Made by a program: the position numbers and the translations under genes. Below are positions 58,799 to 64,000 of a stretch of 64,000 nt of DNA, in pieces. The stretch's first letter is position 1; every line of letters starts with the position of its first letter. The notes below the pieces were generated by a model. It searched no databases. It was not told the origin of the DNA and saw only the letters and a list, made by a program, of their open reading frames with translations. The stretch is from the NCBI GenBank assembly GCA_947650365.1, contig OX393549.1:80216533-80280532 (forward strand), written 5' to 3'. This stretch comes from Chamaelirium japonicum (lineage: Eukaryota > Streptophyta > Magnoliopsida > Liliales > Melanthiaceae).

Positions 58799-61700
58799 AT
58801 GGTGCGAGAGTATGATCATGCGTGGTCCCATGGGGAGGCAGTTGCGGGTTTGAGGCACAAGATTAAGTGCAAGTATTGTGCAAAGGTGCTCAATGGAGGG
58901 ATAACGAGGCTGAAAGAGCACTTGGCACATAAAAAAGGCCAAGTAGTTGCATGTCCCAATGTACCCAAGGAGATTAAAAAAGAAATGCAAGCATTGCTTG
59001 ACTCTGGAAAACAAAAGAAAGCACAGAAGGAAACTAGCAGGAGACAGGAGCTAGATGCATGTAGAGATGAGATTTGGGGGAGTGAGGATGATGATGATGA
59101 TTCCCAGATGGAGGCAGCAATGAGAGCTTCTAAGCAGACTCTGCAAACTGATGAGGAGGCGAGGAGGTTACAGCGAGAGGCAACTATGAGAGGTTCGACT
59201 TTTGAGCATGGAGGCGCATCTGGATCCGGTGGATCTAGACCATCTGGTAGCACTGGTAAGGGTATTGGATCATCACAAGGCTTTGGCGGATCTTTACGTC
59301 GTGTCCTTAGCTCACGGCCCCGTGAGTGGGACGAGGAGGTACATTTGTCGGGGGGGCCTAGGCCGAGAGTAGTGGGTCCGGTTGACCCAATGGCTTGCAG
59401 GAGACCGTCATCTACACAGCCTGGTATCAAAGCTGCATTGACTGGGATGCAAAAGAAGGCAAAGGAGATTGTGATGAAGGCAACAGGAAAATTTTTTCTA
59501 CACAATCGGATTCCGCCTCATGTTGCATCGTCACCGTACCTGCAAGGCATGTTTGACGCAGTGGCAAGTGCTGGTCCTGGTATTCCGGCCCCTACACCAT
59601 ATGATATAGGACATACATGTGTCCAGTATGAGTACAAGGAGGCATTGGAATGGGTTAACAGCTTTAAGGATTATTGGAAAGAAAGATGATGCACTATTAT
59701 GTGTGATGGGTGGACAAGCATCAATCGAAGAAGTTTGATTAATTTTCTTGTATATTCATCTTCCGGGACAGTTTTTCTTAAGTCTATTGATGCGACAGAC
59801 AAAGTGAAGAATGCTGACTATCTGCATACATTAATGAATGAAGTCGTCGAGCAGGTAGGTGAAGAATATGTGGTCCAAATCGTGACAGATAACGAAGCCA
59901 CTTATAAGGCTGCAGGAATGAAACTGATGCAGACTAGGCCGCATATGTTTTGGTCCCCTTGTGCAGCTCATTGCTTGGACCTGATGATTGAAGACATTGG
60001 AAAAAAGCCATGGATATCAAAAGCGATTGCAAAGGCACGAAAAATTACAACGTTCATCTACACCCATAACTGGGTCATTGCATTGATGAAGACTTATACA
60101 GATGGTCATGAACTGCTAAGGCCCGGTATAACTAGATTTGCCACTAACTACATTGCTTTAGAGAGCTTGTGGAAGCACAAAATTGGTTTGCAACAGATGT
60201 TTCTCTCTCCGGAATGGCTAACCTCAAAATATGGGAAGATTACAGAAGGCCCAGCAGCTGATGTGGCAGGGATAGTGCGAAAAAAGAAATTTTGGGATAA
60301 TGTGAAGGATATTTGTGATATTGTCGAGCCACTTCTCTTTGTCTTGCGGCTAGTTGACGGTGACGAGAAGCCGACAATGGGAGATATATACGAGGCAATG
60401 GACAGAGCCAAGTTGCAAATCCAGGCGAGAACCAGATACTACAAAAAGTATTGGGAAATGATTGATAAAAGGTGGGATCGTCAGCTGCACCATGATCTAC
60501 ATGCAGCAGGTAATTGAATTATGAATTCATATTTGTGTAGTGGTTAGCAAATGAATAAATATTGTGAAATATGGCTAACTTGTATTCATGAATGTGTAGG
60601 TTATTTTCTTAATCCTATACACCGCTACGCAAATAATTCACGAGAGATCACTGATGAAGTGCGCGTAGGATTAAAAGAAACAATAAAGAGATTACTAAGG
60701 GATGTAAACGATCAGATTGATGCCATTACTCAGGTAAGGACTAATGGCATTATTCATCTTTAGGAGATTATTTATTTCTTATAACATAAATCAATAATGT
60801 ACATTGTTTTATATTACAGATTGACTACTATAATCAAGGGTTAGGGAGTTTTGGAGACACTATCGCGAGGCATGCAATAGAGAGATGCAAGCCCGATAAA
60901 AATAATTAAATTTATTGTTTTATGTATGGAGATAATTTCTGATACAATAAAGAGAACTAATTCTATTTTTTTCTTATTTGCAGCGGAGTGGTGGATGAAT
61001 TATGGAGAAACAGCCCCAGCACTAAGAAAGGTTGCCATCAGAGTTTTGAGCCAAACAACATCTTCTTCGAATTGTGAGCGCAATTGGAGTACATTCTCGT
61101 TGATTCACACAAAGCCAAGAAATCGCCTAACTATGAAGAATTTGGAGAAGTTGGTCTTCATCAATTATAATCTAAGGCTTAGAACGAGGACGAGAAAACG
61201 ATTGAATGCGGAGGAGCAGAGAGAGTACTCATGTCCAATTAATTTGGACTATATATTTTCGGAGGAGAATGATCCGTTGGCACCTTGGATAGAAGAAGGG
61301 GAGCTACCAGTGTTAGATGGTGACGAAGCATTAGTACGAGATATACCTGACTTGGATGGTAATGAGCCTCTCAGAGCTGCTGACCGGATGAGATCTTACA
61401 GAGGTAGACACCAGACTCAGCCTGAGCGGGAGGCACCACATGAGTCTGATTCTGAGTCCAGCCATCGTAGCAGTAGTAGCAGTTCTCTAGGACCTCGGTC
61501 GCCTCTTTCTCCACAGTCTCCACGACCATGCCCTGTATACACCGGCAGCACTTATGAAGACAACACATGTGTCTTCGATTCACATAGTATGGATTTCGGA
61601 GATAGTGGGATTCGTGGGAATGTTGGTGTTGAACATGGAGGTACTGGGGGTGCAAATGATAGTGGAGTTAGAGAAACCAGAGGACAGTGGCAACAACCTT

Positions 61701-61954
61701 ATTATGGATATGGATATCCTCCACCACACTATCCACCACCATATTATCCTCAGCCGGAGCCAGAATCTTCGATGGGTAGCATTGGGACTCCCCATACGAA
61801 CTCCCAATTTGGGAGTTCATACGGGGAGCCTCAATATCAGTCATTTGTGTATGATTTCTTCCAATATCCGACATTGCCACCATCCGGTCATCCACGAGGT
61901 AATGATGATGATGATGATGAAATGCAGCCTGCCCGAAGTTCCATGTGGTACTAA
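58799..61954 (+). CDS. hAT transposase (BED finger, DUF659, hAT dimerisation domain)
   Basis: Exons 58799-60509, 60600-60733, 60820-60895 and 60984-61954 give 2892 nt: 963 codons plus TAA. Start chosen at MVREYDHAWSHG, just after an acceptor (TTTTTCAG). Residues 5-55 form a BED zinc finger (CKYCAKVLNGGITRLKEHLA). DUF659 follows (CDGWTSINRRSLINFLVYSS, FLKSIDATD, SPCAAHCLDLMIEDIG), then HAAGYFLNP and the C-terminal dimerisation region (AEWWMNYGETAPALRKVAIR, SSSNCERNWSTF, KLVFINYNLRL). The tail is Ser/Pro/Tyr-rich with an acidic DDDDD run. Defects: an in-frame TGA at 59687-59689 (between DYWKER and CTIMCDGW), and an AT instead of GT after 60895, the expected third donor. It looks recently disabled; it could still supply truncated protein. 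Confidence 0.9.
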
Positions 61955-62548
61955 GTTACTCAGTCTAAGTAGGTAAAAATATCTAATTCTCAACTCTTGT
62001 AAGTTATGGATATGCATTTTATTTGCTAAACATGTTAGCCTGTTAGGAGTCTTAGCCGTCTTATGACTATGAATTTGTGTTTATTACTTTATTATCATAT
62101 TATGTGAAATTGTAAAATATGACTCATCACTCATGTACTCCAGTACTCGTATTAGTTGTGTAATTCATGTTTGTGCAATGGTTATGAATTGTGTTTTGTA
62201 ATCCCTAAGCATAATATATTAATACTAGGCTAATCTAACACATACAATTTAATAACTGTATCAAATTCCACAATTTAGAATTATACAGTGAAAACAGTGA
62301 CTTTATAACTTAAAAAGACCGGTTCATACCTATAACTAGTTTACTAATGAAAAAAAACATCACAAACTAGTATTTTAGATTATTCTGGATTTTTTGGTTA
62401 TTTTTTCAAATTTTTTTGAAACCAAAAATCAATTCACACCGGTATGGACCGGTTCAGACCGATACCGGTTCGTACCGCCCGGTTCGAACCGTTTTTTCGG
62501 CCGGCCGATATTTTGTCCGCGACCGGTATTTTTATCCATGGTTGTAGG

Positions 62549-63196
62549 CCTATTTATAGGTCTGTCATCTTTTCTTTCAGTATGCAATGAGTAATAAAAT
62601 TTTTGTTTTCCTCCACATGCGTGTTGAGAGAAACCAGGGTGAGGTGTGTGAAACCCCAAACCCAAACCCTAGGTGTGTGAAACCCTAGGCCCAGACTAGT
62701 GTGTGAAACCCTAGTTGGCCCCTCCCCTATCGTTCTTTTTCCCAGCCCACACTGCCGCCCCTCACCCCTCTCTCTCTCCCCCCCCGCGAGCCACCCCCGA
62801 CCCTTGCCCGTGCCGCCCCATCCGGCCCCCGACCCCCGGTCCGCCTCCCTGTGCCGTCGGCCACCCCGATCCCCTCCCTCCTCTCCCACCCGGCCGGCCC
62901 GATCCCCACCCCCTCCCTTTCCCTTCCCCGTGACCCAACCGAACCCCCTTCCCCTTGCCGCCCGATCCCCACCCCCTCCCTTTCCCTTCCCCGCGGCCTA
63001 ACCAAGACCCCTGCCCCTTGTCGCCTGACCGGAACCCCTCTTGCCCGCGTCCCGCCACCGGCCGCTGTCCTCCTTCCCCACACGGCAGCCCCGACCTCCT
63101 CCCTCACCCGATCCGGCCCGATCCCCTTCCCTGCCCCGCGACCCAACCCGAACTCCACCTCCCTACCCCAGCAGCCCATCCCCTAGGCATGACAGC
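62549..63196 (+). other. C-rich leader upstream of an open reading frame
   Basis: Begins with a possible LTR or promoter region (TATTTATAGG at 62551-62560, AATAAAATTTTT near 62594). Three GTGTGTGAAACCC phrases follow (62644-62712), then 62715-63180 is extremely C-rich (CCCGATCCCC, CCTTCCCC words). All frames stay open in this stretch because of composition, so proline-rich frames here are not counted as genes. Confidence 0.4.
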
Positions 63197-63521
63197 ATGG
63201 CCGATCCAGATGTTGATCACGGCCTGATCGACGACGAAGACGGATTCCTTGATATTCGTTCCCCATTCCTCGACTTCCAGTTCAGCGCCGGCGAGAACGT
63301 AAAGGAGTACGTGCAGCGCATCACCTACCTCGTCGCCAAGGATGCAGAAGCCCGGCTGGGAATCTCGGAGAACCATCAACGGTGGCATCCCAGCGTGCCC
63401 GTACACCCCATCGTATTGGCACTCCGGGCCCTCACTCAAGCCCCAGCCCAAACCGAGGATCCCGCATCGACATCGACCCCGCCACCAGCTGAGATCCCTG
63501 AGGTTCCCCACAACCCTCAGT
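63197..63521 (+). CDS. Unrecognised open frame with a strong splice donor
   Basis: Starts MADPDVDHGLIDDEDGFLDI and runs through SPFLDFQFSAGENVKEYVQR and ITYLVAKDAEARLGISENHQ to a Pro/Thr-rich end (TSTPPPAEIPEVP). It is acidic at the N-terminus, with a predicted helix in the middle. Base composition is balanced here, unlike the C-rich leader. After CCTCAGTAT comes GTGAGTTTTC, a near-perfect 5' splice site, so this may be a first coding exon; the frame itself continues to 63595 without splicing. I do not recognise the family: it may be a host gene on the opposite strand to cpLEPA, or the gag-like start of an LTR element whose LTR is the possible one at 57131-62640. Confidence 0.4.
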
Positions 63522-63837
63522 ATGTGAGTTTTCTTTTCCCCGGTCAATATTCGAGGGCAGCCCCGGTAATCAAATCTCCTAGGCTTTATCTATGAAAACT
63601 GTTGTTTCCCCCATGAACTGCGAGATGTGTGATTCTGTTTAGCCCTGTTCGTCACTAATCCTGATATTAGACATGGAACCCTACTGATAACCAAGCATCT
63701 GTTATTTAATTATTTAAGGGTTGGAATAGCTGTTTGTGTGCATGTTCAGCTTTGTTAAAACCATTAGCCACATTACCTGTTTAAATTAATTTCCCGTTTC
63801 GGCTCGGAGCAAATTGGCGACCCTATCGCTGCTCAAC

Positions 63838-64000
63838 TGTAGACATTGAAATATTGCCTAAAGCTAGAGAATCAGAAATTTGGCTAAGTCTGGAAGACTT
63901 TATTTCCCTGATGATCAGGGAAATTTTGCTTCCTTACATTCTGAAATTTGGCTAAGTCTGGAAGACTTTATTTCCCTGATGACCAGGGAAATTTTGCTTT
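63838..64000 (+). mobile_element. Third Tat-family LTR, start only
   Basis: TGTAGACATTGAAATATTGC to the window edge matches the first 160 bp or so of the LTR at 4334, including the first palindromic units. It is preceded by TCAAC rather than a purine tract, so it is a 5' or solo LTR, cut by the window. Confidence 0.9.

Larger units (their letters stand above)
57187..62540 (+). mobile_element. hAT transposon, nearly intact, 5.35 kb
   Basis: Ends CAAGGATCAAAATACCGG and (minus strand) CATGGATAAAAATACCGG with flanks GTTGTAAG (57179-57186) and GTTGTAGG (62541-62548), an 8-bp duplication with one difference. Both subterminal regions (57200-57365, 62440-62530) are dense in CCGGTTCGAACCGG/GGTACCGG palindromes, the probable transposase-binding arrays. 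Inside: a 163-bp tandem repeat leader and a four-exon transposase gene. The short MITE at 10726-10981 appears to be a relative. Confidence 0.93.

Noticed and set aside
58816-59505. Antisense frame of 229 codons within the hAT transposase
   Set aside because: Shadow of the BED/linker coding sequence; no family recognised.
62699-63186. Proline- and glycine-rich frames on both strands
   Set aside because: Caused by extreme C-richness; no codon structure or domain visible.

Overview
The window is nuclear DNA of a flowering plant with a large, repeat-rich genome. The evidence is a chloroplast-type translation-factor gene with GT-AG introns, Ty3 and Ty1/copia retrotransposon fossils, hAT DNA transposons with 8-bp target duplications, a minus-strand plant-mobile-domain (PMD) gene, and a fragment of plant mitochondrial rpl5-rps14. 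The species cannot be named from the sequence.

The only ordinary host gene recognised is chloroplast LepA/EF4 (cpLEPA), read on the minus strand. Ten consecutive internal exons (51309 down to 12983) give 801 nt, exactly 267 codons of uninterrupted EF4 sequence, spread over 38.3 kb. They run from the DTPGH G3 motif, through NKID (G4) and the SAK motif (G5), to the LQLNDAALK segment. The first and last exons lie outside the window or were not found, so nearly everything else here sits in or next to this gene's introns.

Layout, left to right. 1-6333: 3' end of a Ty3-type (Tat/Ogre-like) element, with a minus-strand PMD gene and a 2-kb 3' LTR full of palindromic repeats. 6334-12505: a degenerate array of the palindromic unit ATGTCAC-CA-GTGACAT, interrupted by hAT-like pieces, a mitochondrial rpl5-rps14 fragment and a twice-occurring 130-bp block. 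12983-13745: three cpLEPA exons. 14444-24999: a minus-strand copia fossil with perfect TSDs, holding a foldback-bearing hAT MITE and a broken Ty3 chromovirus that itself carries two hAT MITEs. 27266-27362: one exon. 27893-31990: LTR-like sequence and another minus-strand copia remnant. 32274-38502: a nested stack (an outer hAT-like element, a 2.1-kb LTR, two further hAT MITEs, and a solo Tat-type LTR with TSD AAGTT). 38910-39492: three exons. 40251-44891: a plus-strand copia fossil with an internal MITE. 46664-47000: two exons. 48584-50142: a hAT derivative keeping a BED-finger remnant. 51223-51309: one exon. 52698-56474: an LTR element without recognisable pol, full of C-rich minisatellites and interrupted by a MITE. 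57187-62540: a nearly intact 5.35-kb hAT transposon (963 codons, one internal TGA, one altered splice donor). 63197-63521: an unrecognised open first-exon-like sequence. 63838-64000: start of a third Tat-type LTR.

The most unusual themes are the abundance of palindromic repeat architecture (LTR arrays, satellite array, foldback, subterminal arrays of several hAT families), the promoter-equipped minus-strand PMD gene in the Tat-like element, and the extreme intron inflation of a conserved plastid translation-factor gene.
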